Assembly (NCBI GenBank): GCA_013299105.1
Contig: JAAFJY010000007.1
Location: 124,001-188,000, forward strand
Reading direction: 5' to 3'
Length of the DNA stretch: 64,000 nt
Source: Chitinophagales bacterium
Lineage (GTDB): Bacteria; Bacteroidota; Bacteroidia; Chitinophagales; Saprospiraceae
Part shown: one piece after another, positions 50,588-60,078 of the stretch
How the letters are laid out: each line of letters opens with the position of its first letter
Position numbering within the stretch: position 1 is the stretch's first letter
Position numbers and translations under genes: made by a program
Notes under the pieces: model-generated
Database searches by the model: none
Told to the model about the DNA's origin: nothing
The model's input: only the letters and a program-made list of their open reading frames with translations

Positions 50588-53383
50588 ATGATTATGAACG
50601 CGAAGTCATACCCAATTCTGTTTTTTTTCTTGAGCTTAATGCCAATGGCATGGGCGCAGGAACCTATGACCAAAGACCAAATCTCCTGGGAACAAGAGCG
50701 GCGCAGCACCCGTCTGCGTTTACCCCAAATCAACAATGAGGAGCTTCGCAGCCAGGAGTTGGCCCAACGCGGAAGTCCTGAACGCGTACCACAGTTTGCC
50801 AAAAGTTTGGGCGTCAACATCACCCCTGAAAGAGATGGCCGTTGGGATGACTTGCCTGGTAACATGAGCCGTTGGCGATTATTGGTGGAATCACCGGGAG
50901 CATACTCACTCAATTTTGGGTTCAATCGTTTTGCATTGCCCCGTGGCGCAATCTTCACCCTTACCAGTCGCAAAACTGGCGAAAAAACAGGCCCTTTTAC
51001 CCCCGCCGACAATGAAGAGCACGGCGAATTGTGGACCCCCGTCGTAGAAGGTGACGCGGTTTTATTAGAAATCACCTTGCCCAAACCCGTTCGTCGGGAC
51101 TTGGACATCCTATTGAGCAATATCAACCACGATTTCATCAATTTCAAGACCGTCTTTTCCGCCGATTGCCACATTGACGTGGCTTGTGGCGAAAGCAATG
51201 GAGCGCCTCAAATCAGTGCTTACCGAAATGTAATCAGTTCAGTGGGCTTGATTTCGCTCAAGGGGACTGGCATTTGCACGGGTTTTTTGGTAAACAATAC
51301 CAAACAAGACTGCAAGCCCTATTTTGTCACCGCTTGGCATTGCCAAAACCGTGGTAGCGATGCTCCCTCCTTGGTAGTGTATTGGAATTACCAAAACAGC
51401 CGTTGTCGCCCCGCCAATACTACTGAAAATGCACGCAGTGGAGATGGAAAATTCAATGTTTTCAATACGGGCACCATCCAAAGGGCTACTTTTCGCAGCA
51501 CTGATTTTACCTTACTAGAACTCGACGACCCCGTTGTTGAGGGAGCCAATGCATACTACGCAGGGTGGGCTCGCGACGAGATACCCGCCACTGGTGGGGT
51601 GGCTTGTATCCACCACGCAGGCACCGATGAAAAACGTTTTTCTTATTCGGGCCAAGCTAGCTATTGGGGCAATTGGGGACAATCTACCTCAATTGCAACG
51701 GGCAATCACCTCCTGGTTCCCCGCTGGGACGTGGGCAGTACCGAAGATGGCAGTTCTGGTGCACCACTTTTCAACAACCGAGCACAAGCGGTAGGCCAGT
51801 TACACGGTGGCACCGCCGCTTGTGGCAATGGAGGCTATGATTCTTTTGGAGCCATCAAAAGCTCTTGGGAGGGTGGAGGCAGCTCCAATAACCGTTTGCG
51901 CGACTGGCTGGACCCCCTCGGCAGCAGAGCCCCCGACCTGAGCGGGCGCTGGGAATACCAATGCCGCCTGGCCATTGAAACCGACTTGGAAAATCGACAA
52001 ATTTGTGTGCCTGGCACTGCGGTCTGGAGCCTCCGCCTGAGCACTATCAGTCCTGTTTCTACTCGTTTTAGCCTGCTCAATTTGCCCAAAGGCATCAACG
52101 CAGTTTTTTCAGAAAATCCATCAACAAGTGGCCAAACCCGCTTGAGCATCAGCGCCAACGCCAACATGATCGCGGGTTTTTATCCCATCACCGTATTGGC
52201 GGTGATCGACAAAGACACCACCAGCCGTTTGCTTTTTCTGAATATTGTTCGCAAGCCCGAAGTGGTGCGTGTGATCGGCCCAAGCAACGGATCACAAGGC
52301 GTTGAGTTGCCTGTTAACTTTCGCTGGAGGAAAGTTCAGGGCGCTACTGGTTATAAAATTAGCATTGCCCGCGATGCCCAATTTCGCAATATCCTGGGGC
52401 GCTTTGAGCATTTCGACACCGTTTTCCAACTTAACCGACTGGATTTACAAGGTACTTTCTTTTGGCGGGTAAATGCGGTTAACCTCTGCGATACCAGCGG
52501 CACCCCCGGCGAAACGTTCAGCTTTACCATCGCGCCAAATACCAAACTGAGCCTTTTGGCCCAAAGTACCAACATCTGCCCCAGTGATTCACTCCGGATA
52601 AACTTGCGGGTGGGCGAGGGTTACACTGGCCAAGTTAATCTTAGTTATCGACTTTCACCTAATTTGCCCTTGACCCTTAGGTTTTCACAAGATCCGCGCA
52701 ACATCACCCCCGGAGCATTGTTGCAAATCAATTCTACAGCTTTGAAAAACCTGCCGCCAGGTGATTACAGGCTGACAATTTCATCAAACCAGGGAAGCTT
52801 CAGGGACAGCAGCAGGCTGATTTTCAGAATTTTAGGACTTCCAGTAGCTCCATTGCTGCAACAACCTGGCGACAAGGCGTATTTATTGGACGAGCTACCG
52901 AGGCTAAATTGGAATGCCAACCTCAATATCCGTTCTTACCTCTTGGACATCGCTAAGGATGCCAATTTCCAGGATATTATCTTAAAATCCGAGCTCAAAA
53001 CCAACAGCTATCAATTGGCCGAAACCCTGCCCGCAGGCCGCTATTTTTGGCGGGTAAAAGCCAGTTGCGAATGTGGTGAAAAGAGTTCCGAAGTACAGTC
53101 TTTTGTGATTTTCCGCAGCAATTTGTTGGAGCTGAATGGCATTTTGTTCGGTGTTGAGCCTGTGCCTAGCACTGGTTTGGTGCGAGTGCGTTTGTCGGAC
53201 ATCATCGAAGAGGGCAGCATCGACGTTTACAGCAGCAATGGCCAGTTGATGCGCAACATCGAGATCAAGGAACCCTTCGCCGAGTGGCCTATCGACTGTT
53301 CTAATTTTCCACCGGGGGTGTATCTCGTTCGCTTGCGCAACCGCCAATCGTCTGCTACCCAGCGGATTGTGATTCAGCGGTAG
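50588..53383 (+). CDS. Secreted trypsin-fold (Lys-C-like) protease with T9SS sorting domain
   Basis: This is a 931-residue protein. The signal peptide runs to MAWAQ. After a pro-region, the serine protease domain has VTAWHC (His251), STDFTLLELD (Asp) and DGSSGAPLFN (Ser390), with several paired Cys, like Achromobacter lysyl endopeptidase. GSSGAP replaces the usual GDSGGP. Two fibronectin-like repeats follow (TGYKISIARDAQF and RSYLLDIAKDANF), then a C-terminal Por sorting domain (SIDVYSSNGQLMRNI ending VYLVRLRN). It is exported by T9SS. The start could also be 50594. Confidence 0.87.
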   Translation: MIMNAKSYPILFFFLSLMPMAWAQEPMTKDQISWEQERRSTRLRLPQINNEELRSQELAQRGSPERVPQFAKSLGVNITPERDGRWDDLPGNMSRWRLLVESPGAYSLNFGFNRFALPRGAIFTLTSRKTGEKTGPFTPADNEEHGELWTPVVEGDAVLLEITLPKPVRRDLDILLSNINHDFINFKTVFSADCHIDVACGESNGAPQISAYRNVISSVGLISLKGTGICTGFLVNNTKQDCKPYFVTAWHCQNRGSDAPSLVVYWNYQNSRCRPANTTENARSGDGKFNVFNTGTIQRATFRSTDFTLLELDDPVVEGANAYYAGWARDEIPATGGVACIHHAGTDEKRFSYSGQASYWGNWGQSTSIATGNHLLVPRWDVGSTEDGSSGAPLFNNRAQAVGQLHGGTAACGNGGYDSFGAIKSSWEGGGSSNNRLRDWLDPLGSRAPDLSGRWEYQCRLAIETDLENRQICVPGTAVWSLRLSTISPVSTRFSLLNLPKGINAVFSENPSTSGQTRLSISANANMIAGFYPITVLAVIDKDTTSRLLFLNIVRKPEVVRVIGPSNGSQGVELPVNFRWRKVQGATGYKISIARDAQFRNILGRFEHFDTVFQLNRLDLQGTFFWRVNAVNLCDTSGTPGETFSFTIAPNTKLSLLAQSTNICPSDSLRINLRVGEGYTGQVNLSYRLSPNLPLTLRFSQDPRNITPGALLQINSTALKNLPPGDYRLTISSNQGSFRDSSRLIFRILGLPVAPLLQQPGDKAYLLDELPRLNWNANLNIRSYLLDIAKDANFQDIILKSELKTNSYQLAETLPAGRYFWRVKASCECGEKSSEVQSFVIFRSNLLELNGILFGVEPVPSTGLVRVRLSDIIEEGSIDVYSSNGQLMRNIEIKEPFAEWPIDCSNFPPGVYLVRLRNRQSSATQRIVIQR

Positions 53384-53642
53384 CGGAAAAGGTTGAAGGG
53401 TGGATAAGTTGAAATGTTGAAAAGTGTCCCGCCCACTCATAGGGGCCACAGAAAAATAACTTGTAAAATTGGCAAATGCTTTGCCCCGCTACGCGGTGCT
53501 GGTTGGGAACACGGATAAAACGGATTTCCACAGATTTCCAACATGATTTTGACCGTAACGTTGACCACAATTAACTCAAAATCGGTGGAGCCAATTTTTA
53601 TAACTTAATCTTTTGCCATCCCATAATCCATAACTCATAACG

Positions 53643-54209
53643 CTAATCGCCCTCATTCCACCGATAAGTCCTGAGTTCCAACCCCGCCAAATCCAAAACC
53701 CGGTCCACCACCGTCAAAGCCGCCGCTTCAATCGTTTCTGGTCGGGAATAAAACGAAGGAGTAGCCGGACAAATGATGCCGCCAGCTTCCGTCACGGTGG
53801 TCATGTTGCGCAAGTGGATGAGGTTATAAGGCGTTTCACGAACCACTAAAATCAACTTTCTCCGTTCTTTCAGGATTACATCCGCAGCCCTGGTGCTCAG
53901 ATCGCTGGAGGTACCCGTAGCAATCCTCGCCAACAGGCCCATCGAGCAAGGGCAAGCGATCATTACATTGTACCGTGCTGATCCTGAGGCGAATGGTGCT
54001 TGGAAATCATTTTTTTCATAAAAATCAAAAGGATAGTTTTCGTAGTCCTTGTTGCCCAATTCGTACTCCCAATTGTACTGGGCATTGCTGCTCATCACCA
54101 CGCCTACGGCAGACCACTGCTCCTGTAAAGTCAAGAGCCTGTCCATCAACAATTTGGCATAAAGTGCACCACTGGAGCCCCCGATGGCCAATACAATTTT
54201 GTGTTTCAT
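53643..54209 (-). CDS. ubiX: UbiX-family flavin prenyltransferase
   Basis: This is a 188-residue protein; ATG 54209 (MKHKIVLAIGGSSGAL) is preferred over an ORF start 132 bp upstream. The family features are IGGSSGALYAKLL, PCSMGLLARIATG, RETPYNLIHLRNM and GGIICPATPSFY. UbiX makes the prenylated FMN cofactor for UbiD decarboxylases. No UbiD gene is visible nearby. Confidence 0.92.
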   Translation of the reverse strand: MKHKIVLAIGGSSGALYAKLLMDRLLTLQEQWSAVGVVMSSNAQYNWEYELGNKDYENYPFDFYEKNDFQAPFASGSARYNVMIACPCSMGLLARIATGTSSDLSTRAADVILKERRKLILVVRETPYNLIHLRNMTTVTEAGGIICPATPSFYSRPETIEAAALTVVDRVLDLAGLELRTYRWNEGD

Positions 54210-54352
54210 TGGTCTTGTGCTGACATTATATAAATCCCTAAAACTTCGGAGAAATTTCCGCAGCTGAGAATTTTGTGAATTTAATGATGAACATGAAGCG
54301 TTCATGACCGCAAAGCGGGCCAATTCTGAAAATTCTTTCAAATTTAGGCTTG

Positions 54353-54414
54353 TTCAACGTCACGCAAGAAATTCTGTAATTCTGAAATCCTGAAAATTCT
54401 GGTTTAGACAAAAA
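54353..54414 (-). repeat. Dispersed repeat, copy 2
   Basis: On the minus strand this reads TTTTTGTCTA, AGAATTTTCAG, an extra 16 bases, then AATTTCTTGCGTGACGTTGA, matching 29109-29154. It lies in the 360-bp gap between ubiX and the thioredoxin gene, which holds no gene. A -7-like TAACTTTG at 54509-54516 is present without a well-spaced TTTG. Confidence 0.6.
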
Positions 54415-54569
54415 TGTGGTTCATATCAAGAATACCTCGCTTGATTGTCGAGACCTTCTTTCTCCAAAGTTTTCAGAAATTCCCCCTGCTGGTTTGTCCA
54501 AAACAACTTAACTTTGAGGGATGCGTTTTCTTATGCAGTTTCTGCTGAACTAACTACAAAACAATTTCC

Positions 54570-55124
54570 ATGAAAAAAGTTCTTTTGGGTAGTCTTTTGC
54601 TGCTGATTTTGGCAGGAGGGCTCTATTCTTTTGTGATGAATCCGAGTGTTTCAGCCTTCAAAACCGAGCCTGCTACCATCAAATGGATGACCTGGCAGCA
54701 AGCCATTGCTTTGCAAAAAAAAGCGCCCAAGAAAATTTATGTCGATTGCTATACCGACTGGTGCGGCTGGTGCAAGCGCATGGATGCAGGTACGTTTACC
54801 GACCCCAAGGTAGCGGAAGTGATGAACAAACACTTTTACGCCGTCAAATTCAACGCTGAACAGAAAGAAGACGTGGTGTTCAATGGCCACACCTTCAAAT
54901 ACATCGTTTCGGGCAACAGTGGGGTCCATGAATTGGCTTATGCCCTATTAGACGGTAAGTTAGGCTACCCTTCCTTTGTTTTTCTCGACGAAAAGCAAGC
55001 CCGCATCGCCGTCTCACCCGGCTACAAAACGCCTGAGCAACTCATTCCTGAGCTAAAATGGGCCGGAGAAGGCCATTTCAGCAAACTCAGCCTGGACGAT
55101 TATGTAAAGGCTCAGAAAAAATAA
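54570..55124 (+). CDS. Thioredoxin-family protein
   Basis: This 184-residue protein has an N-terminal hydrophobic segment (residues 5-23) that anchors or exports it. It then has a thioredoxin fold with DWCGWCKRM (Cys65, Cys68), and a cis-Pro region GYPSFVFLDE. The WCGWC motif and the following MNKHFYAVKFNAEQKED resemble DUF255/thioredoxin-fold reductants in the periplasm. It ends at a hairpin AGTTGAGGAG/CTCCTCAACT (55131-55159). Confidence 0.88.
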   Translation: MKKVLLGSLLLLILAGGLYSFVMNPSVSAFKTEPATIKWMTWQQAIALQKKAPKKIYVDCYTDWCGWCKRMDAGTFTDPKVAEVMNKHFYAVKFNAEQKEDVVFNGHTFKYIVSGNSGVHELAYALLDGKLGYPSFVFLDEKQARIAVSPGYKTPEQLIPELKWAGEGHFSKLSLDDYVKAQKK

Positions 55125-55194
55125 TTTTTTAGTTGAGGAGGTGAATAATCTCCTCAACTTCTAAACCTCTCAACCTCTCAACTCACCTATCCCA

Positions 55195-56343
55195 ATGCCG
55201 TTTTACCGAAACCTTACCAGCCTCCACAACGAAGAATCGCAGCGGGGTGTGGATCGCCTGCTCGAATTGCGCAAGCAACTGAAAAAAGAAGTACCACCCC
55301 GCGACTTGGAGCGCACCCTACTGCTCGCCACCTGGAATATCCGCGAATTTGACAGCCCTAAGTTTGGGGGCCGCACGGCTGAATCATACTACTATATTGC
55401 CGAGATTCTCTCCCACTTTGACCTGATTGCCCTGCAAGAGGTTTATCGGGATTTAGAAGCCCTCAACCAGGTACAACGCATCCTGGGGCCCGATTGGAAA
55501 TTCATTTTCACCGACGAAACCATGGGTTCCGCTGGCAACAAGGAGCGCCTGGCGTTTTTGTACGATACCCGCAAAGTGACTTTTGGTGGCCTGGCCAGCG
55601 AAATCGTCATTCCTGATCAATTCGTCAAAGGAGCGGGTGGCAAACGCGAAATCAAACCCTCGCGTCAACTCTCACGTACCCCCTTGGCGGTAGGTTTCAA
55701 AAGTGGTTGGACCAATTTTGTGCTCACCACTGTACACATTTATTATGGCGATGCCAAAGCCGAGGATCCAACCAGAGTGGAGGAGATCAAAGCGGTAGCC
55801 AAATTTTTGTCGGATCAAAGTGAGGACCCTACTGCTTGGTCGCGCAATTTTATCCTTCTGGGGGATTTCAACATCTTCTCCACCAGCGACAGCACCATGA
55901 AAGCCCTGACTGAAAATGGCTTTACCGTGCCCAAAGAATTGCAAGAATTGCCCAGCAACATCGCTCGCGACAAATTCTATGATCAAATTGCCTTCAAAGT
56001 GCGCGACGACCGCTTCGAAAGGGCAGGGCAAGCGGGGATTTTCAATTTTTTCGACGTGGTTTTCCGCGATGAAGACGAAGAAACTTACATCCCACTGATG
56101 GGCGCTGCCTATAAAGTCAATAAAGAAGGTGTACCTCGCAAAGACCCCAGTACTTACTACAAGCAGTGGCGTACTTTTCAGATGAGCGATCACTTGCCGA
56201 TGTGGGTGCAAATTCGCATTGACTTTTCGGATGCCTACCTGGGCCGCAAGCTCGTACAAATGCAAACTGCCGACGCCGATGCTGCGGCGCGTAGCCTGCA
56301 AATCGACCCCACGCCCATTCCCAAAAGCCCACTTTTGCCTTGA
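55195..56343 (+). CDS. Endonuclease/exonuclease/phosphatase-family protein
   Basis: This 382-residue EEP-fold hydrolase has ATWNIREFD (Asn), LIALQEVYRDLE (catalytic Glu), LLGDFNIFS (Asp/Asn) and MSDHLPMWV (Asp-His) in the right order. Family members cut phosphodiesters in nucleic acids or phospholipids. There is no signal peptide, so it is probably cytoplasmic. The substrate cannot be determined. It is followed 18 bp later by maf. Confidence 0.88.
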   Translation: MPFYRNLTSLHNEESQRGVDRLLELRKQLKKEVPPRDLERTLLLATWNIREFDSPKFGGRTAESYYYIAEILSHFDLIALQEVYRDLEALNQVQRILGPDWKFIFTDETMGSAGNKERLAFLYDTRKVTFGGLASEIVIPDQFVKGAGGKREIKPSRQLSRTPLAVGFKSGWTNFVLTTVHIYYGDAKAEDPTRVEEIKAVAKFLSDQSEDPTAWSRNFILLGDFNIFSTSDSTMKALTENGFTVPKELQELPSNIARDKFYDQIAFKVRDDRFERAGQAGIFNFFDVVFRDEDEETYIPLMGAAYKVNKEGVPRKDPSTYYKQWRTFQMSDHLPMWVQIRIDFSDAYLGRKLVQMQTADADAAARSLQIDPTPIPKSPLLP

Positions 56344-56361
56344 CGTTCTGAGATTCGACCT

Positions 56362-56931
56362 ATGTTTCAAGATAAAAAAATCATCCTGGCCTCGGCTTCA
56401 CCCCGCCGCAGCCAACTGCTGGCCGAAGCCGGATTTTCTTTTGTAGTCAATGCCACCCACGTGGACGAAGACTACCCCGAAACCATGCCCTTGGACGAGG
56501 TAGCCCCTTTTTTGGCCGAAAAAAAAGCCGAAGCGGCCCGTGGTTTCATCGAAAACGATGAAATAGTGCTGGCTGCCGACAGCGTAGTGATTTTGGGCGA
56601 TACCATTTTTGGCAAACCCAGCGACCGGACCGACGCGCAACACATTTTGGGGCAATTGTCCGGCAATATGCACCGCGTGATCACGGGCGTATGTTTGTTG
56701 TCGAAAACCCAAAAGAAAGTTTTTGCCGCCGAAGCCAGGGTTTATTTCGATACCTTGAGCCCCGCAGAAATTGACTTTTACATCGACCAATACCAACCCT
56801 ACGACAAGGCCGGGGCTTACGCCATCCAGGAGTGGATCGGCTTGTGCAAAATCCTTAAAATTGAAGGCACTTTTTCCAACATCATGGGCTTGCCGATGAG
56901 TGAGGTGTATCGGGAGTTGGGTAGTTTTTAA
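56362..56931 (+). CDS. maf: Maf-like nucleoside triphosphate pyrophosphatase
   Basis: This 189-residue Maf/YhdE-family protein starts with IILASASPRRSQLLAEAGF. It also has AADSVVILGD, the HRVITGVCLL strand and DKAGAYAIQEW, which are conserved motifs of these non-canonical nucleotide pyrophosphatases. It hydrolyses dTTP/UTP-like or modified nucleotides; the subtype is uncertain. Confidence 0.93.
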   Translation: MFQDKKIILASASPRRSQLLAEAGFSFVVNATHVDEDYPETMPLDEVAPFLAEKKAEAARGFIENDEIVLAADSVVILGDTIFGKPSDRTDAQHILGQLSGNMHRVITGVCLLSKTQKKVFAAEARVYFDTLSPAEIDFYIDQYQPYDKAGAYAIQEWIGLCKILKIEGTFSNIMGLPMSEVYRELGSF

Positions 56932-57014
56932 AATGCAAGCTTGGGTTCTTCTCATCCCTTCAACTTTTCAACTTTTCCCCTTAACTTTACCCCAATACTA
57001 TAAACAAACACACC

Positions 57015-59111
57015 ATGACCAAAGCATTATTGGCATTAGCAAGCCTGGGTGGCCTGCTCTTCCTGGCCCTACAACTACCCAATCTCAATACCGAATGGCC
57101 CGAATACTTGGGCGGGCCAGAGCGCAACCACTATTCCACGCTCAACCAGATCAATACCCAAAATGTGACCCAGCTCAAACCCGCCTGGGAATACCATACC
57201 AAAGATACCACGGGCCAAATGCAGTGCAATCCCATCATCGTCAATGGGGTTTTGTATGCCACCACGGCTTCCGTGCAGGTTTTTGCGCTCGAAGCGAGCA
57301 CGGGCAAAGAAATCTGGCGCTTCAAAGATGCCTCCGAAGCCACCTGGTTCAACACCAATCGCGGGGTTATTTATGCCGAAACGGATGGTGCAGGCCGCAT
57401 TTACTTCAGCGTTGGCCCCTGGCTGTACGCTTTGGATGCCAAAACGGGCAAACCCGTAGCCAGTTTTGGCGACAAGGGCAAAATCAGCCTCAAAACAGGT
57501 TTGGGACCGGAGGCCGAAAAGAAATTCGTGGTCGCTACTACTCCTGGTGCAGTTTTTGAAAACTTGTTGATTGTGGGCTCCCGCCTGTCGGAAGGAGCCG
57601 ATGCGGCGATGGGCTACATCCGGGCCTTCGATTTGCAGACTGGAGCCTTGGTTTGGGTCTTCAAAACCATCCCTGATCCCGGCGAATACGGTGCCGATAC
57701 CTGGCCCAATGAGCGCCACCCCAGCATCGGCGGGGCCAATTGCTGGACGGGCATGGCCATCGACCGCAAACGGGGCATCTTGTATGCACCCACCGGATCA
57801 AGTACCCCTGATTTTTATGGTGGGAAAAGGCATGGCCAAAACCTTTTTTCCAACTGCCTTTTGGCCCTCGATGCCAAAACGGGCAAAAGAATCTGGCATT
57901 ACCAATTCATCCATCACGACATTTGGGACCGCGACCTGCCCAGCCCGCCAACCCTGCTGACCGTCAATCACGAGGGTAAAAAAGTAGATGCGGTGGCCCA
58001 GACCACCAAGCATGGCTACGTTTTCCTGTTTGACCGCGAAAATGGCAAACCATTGTTCCCCATCGAAGAAGAAAAAGTGCCGGAAAGTGACTTGCCAGGG
58101 GAAAAAACCTGGCCGACCCAGCCCAAACCCAAAATTCCTGTTCCCTTCGTACGCCAGCGCTTCACGGTTGACGACATCAATCCGCATTCAGAAGACAAAG
58201 CAGAGCTGAGAACCCGTTTTTTGACCACCCGTTCGCAGCACCTGTTCACTCCCATCAGCGAGCAGGGAACGATTGTATTGCCGGGTTTTGACGGCGGTGC
58301 CGAATGGGGAGGCGCGGCGGCTGATCCACAAGGCATTTTGTATTTCAATGCCAATGAAATGCCCTGGATCATGTCGATGAGTGAAGTAGCCAAACCCGAT
58401 GGCCAACTCAGCGCAGGAGAACAAGCCTACCGTACTTACTGCTCGGCTTGCCACGGCAAAGACCGCAAAGGCGATGCTTCAGGGGCCTTCCCCAACCTGC
58501 TGGGCATCGAAAATCGCCGCAACAAGGAATTTGTGAGCAATGTCATTTACACGGGAAAAGGCATGATGCCAGGCTTTCCCAATCTGTCCAAAAAAGACAA
58601 AGCCGCCATTGTTGCGTTCCTGTTTGGCGAAAAAGGCAAGGCCGCCAAAACAAAAAAATCAGTTGGGGGTCAAGATCCAAACACCATACCTTACACCTTC
58701 AACGGTTACAACCGCTTTTTGGACAAAAAAGGCTACCCGGCCATCTCCCCACCTTGGGGCAAGCTCATCGCCTTGGACCTCAACACAGGCGAATACCGCT
58801 GGCAAGTGCCCCTGGGCGAATTCAAGGAACTCAGCGCCAAGGGCGTGGCTCCCACCGGCACCGAAAACTACGGCGGCCCCTTGGTCACGGCGGGCAATGT
58901 GTTGTTTATTGGGGCCAGCAAGGATGAAAAATTCCGGGCTTTCAACGTCAATTCAGGCAAGGAACTCTGGCAATACCAACTGCCCGCAGGCGGTTATGCC
59001 ACGCCTTCTACTTACGAGGTAAATGGCAAACAATACGTGGTGATTGCCTGCGGTGGGGCCAAGATGGGGACTAAGAAGGGGGATAGCTACGTGGCTTTTG
59101 CTTTGCCATAA
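57015..59111 (+). CDS. PQQ-dependent dehydrogenase with cytochrome c domain
   Basis: This is a 698-residue quinoprotein. The N-terminus has a signal-like hydrophobic segment (LLALASLGGLLFLALQLP). Repeated W-motif blades of a beta-propeller are visible: VFALEASTGKEIWRF, LALDAKTGKRIWHYQ, IALDLNTGEYRWQV. A heme-binding CSACH (Cys476, Cys479, His480) interrupts the propeller. It probably oxidises an alcohol or sugar in the periplasm and passes electrons to the heme. It resembles glucose dehydrogenase-type enzymes, but the substrate is not known. Confidence 0.88.
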   Translation: MTKALLALASLGGLLFLALQLPNLNTEWPEYLGGPERNHYSTLNQINTQNVTQLKPAWEYHTKDTTGQMQCNPIIVNGVLYATTASVQVFALEASTGKEIWRFKDASEATWFNTNRGVIYAETDGAGRIYFSVGPWLYALDAKTGKPVASFGDKGKISLKTGLGPEAEKKFVVATTPGAVFENLLIVGSRLSEGADAAMGYIRAFDLQTGALVWVFKTIPDPGEYGADTWPNERHPSIGGANCWTGMAIDRKRGILYAPTGSSTPDFYGGKRHGQNLFSNCLLALDAKTGKRIWHYQFIHHDIWDRDLPSPPTLLTVNHEGKKVDAVAQTTKHGYVFLFDRENGKPLFPIEEEKVPESDLPGEKTWPTQPKPKIPVPFVRQRFTVDDINPHSEDKAELRTRFLTTRSQHLFTPISEQGTIVLPGFDGGAEWGGAAADPQGILYFNANEMPWIMSMSEVAKPDGQLSAGEQAYRTYCSACHGKDRKGDASGAFPNLLGIENRRNKEFVSNVIYTGKGMMPGFPNLSKKDKAAIVAFLFGEKGKAAKTKKSVGGQDPNTIPYTFNGYNRFLDKKGYPAISPPWGKLIALDLNTGEYRWQVPLGEFKELSAKGVAPTGTENYGGPLVTAGNVLFIGASKDEKFRAFNVNSGKELWQYQLPAGGYATPSTYEVNGKQYVVIACGGAKMGTKKGDSYVAFALP

Positions 59112-59154
59112 CGAACACGCCTTCTAATCATTTGGTTTTCAAATAAATAGCTTC

Positions 59155-59180
59155 TTTCTTTTTTGCTTGATCAAAAAAGA
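59155..59180. terminator. Terminator-like hairpin after the PQQ dehydrogenase
   Basis: TCTTTTTTG and CAAAAAAGA form a palindromic hairpin about 45 bp after the stop codon, with A/T-runs on both sides. The 238-bp gap to the next gene holds no other recognised feature. Confidence 0.45.
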
Positions 59181-59349
59181 AACAAAAAAATCAAGGGCTG
59201 GGCCCATTCCCCCTCCGATCTAGCATTGTTAGTAGGCTTGAATTTTGATCGACTTAAAGTGGACCCTTCATGCCGACTTTTCGTCCTGCAAATGGGGCAT
59301 TTCACAGAAAAAAAGTGACGATACTTCACCGTACAATTACATTTAGGGT

Positions 59350-60078
59350 ATGAAAACCCTCGACTTTTACCTACTCCTGATCCGCCTTTTCCTGGGCTAT
59401 GTGTTTGCTTCATCGGGCTTGTGCAAGCTCAGCGATGGGCAATTTGCACAATTGATCGGCCCACCTTATTTGATCAAACAACTGGCTGAGTACGACCTGA
59501 CATTGTTTGGCTATTTCATTGCGTATTCGCAGGTGCTGGTGGGCTTTTTGGTGATGTCCCAGCGTTTTTCGCTGTTGGGCTTGGTCATGCTCCTGCCCAT
59601 CAATCTCAGCATTTTGCTGGTCACCACCTCGCAGCACTGGCAGGGTACGCCTTATGTCAATGCCTTCTTGAGCCTGCTCAACCTGCTGGCCTTGCTGGGC
59701 GAATGGAAAAGCCTGCGCTTTTTCCTTTTGCCGGAAGCGGAGGTAAAGCTGCCGCCGCGGGTCAATGTGCTTTTCCCCCAATCCAAATGGGCTTTTGTGG
59801 GCCTGGGTTTGGGTATCCTGGCAGCACTGATTGCCCCCTTTTGGCCAGCACTGACCACTTATCCGGCAGCACTGGCTTGGGTGGCGATGTATGTAAATGT
59901 ATTCCAGTTTACTGGTTTTCGGGGTGTGGAGAAGGGGATTTTGGGGCTTAGTTTGGGGTGTATTTTGGGGGTTACTTTTGCTTGGGTGTGGGGGATGATG
60001 TTTGGGGTGATTGGGATGGGGGGATTGATTTTGGGGTTGTTGGGGTGGCGGGGAGTGAGGGGAACTTATTCGTTCTAG
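59350..60078 (+). CDS. DoxX-like membrane protein
   Basis: This 242-residue membrane protein has about seven hydrophobic segments. The beginning (LLLIRLFLGYVFASSGLCKL) is the DoxX-type N-terminus with a conserved Arg and Lys. The last 60 residues are unusually Gly/Trp-rich, and the DNA there has many short GGGG/TTTGGGG runs. The function is unknown; DoxX proteins are linked to redox processes. It is convergent with the next gene, which ends 1 bp later. Confidence 0.75.
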   Translation: MKTLDFYLLLIRLFLGYVFASSGLCKLSDGQFAQLIGPPYLIKQLAEYDLTLFGYFIAYSQVLVGFLVMSQRFSLLGLVMLLPINLSILLVTTSQHWQGTPYVNAFLSLLNLLALLGEWKSLRFFLLPEAEVKLPPRVNVLFPQSKWAFVGLGLGILAALIAPFWPALTTYPAALAWVAMYVNVFQFTGFRGVEKGILGLSLGCILGVTFAWVWGMMFGVIGMGGLILGLLGWRGVRGTYSF

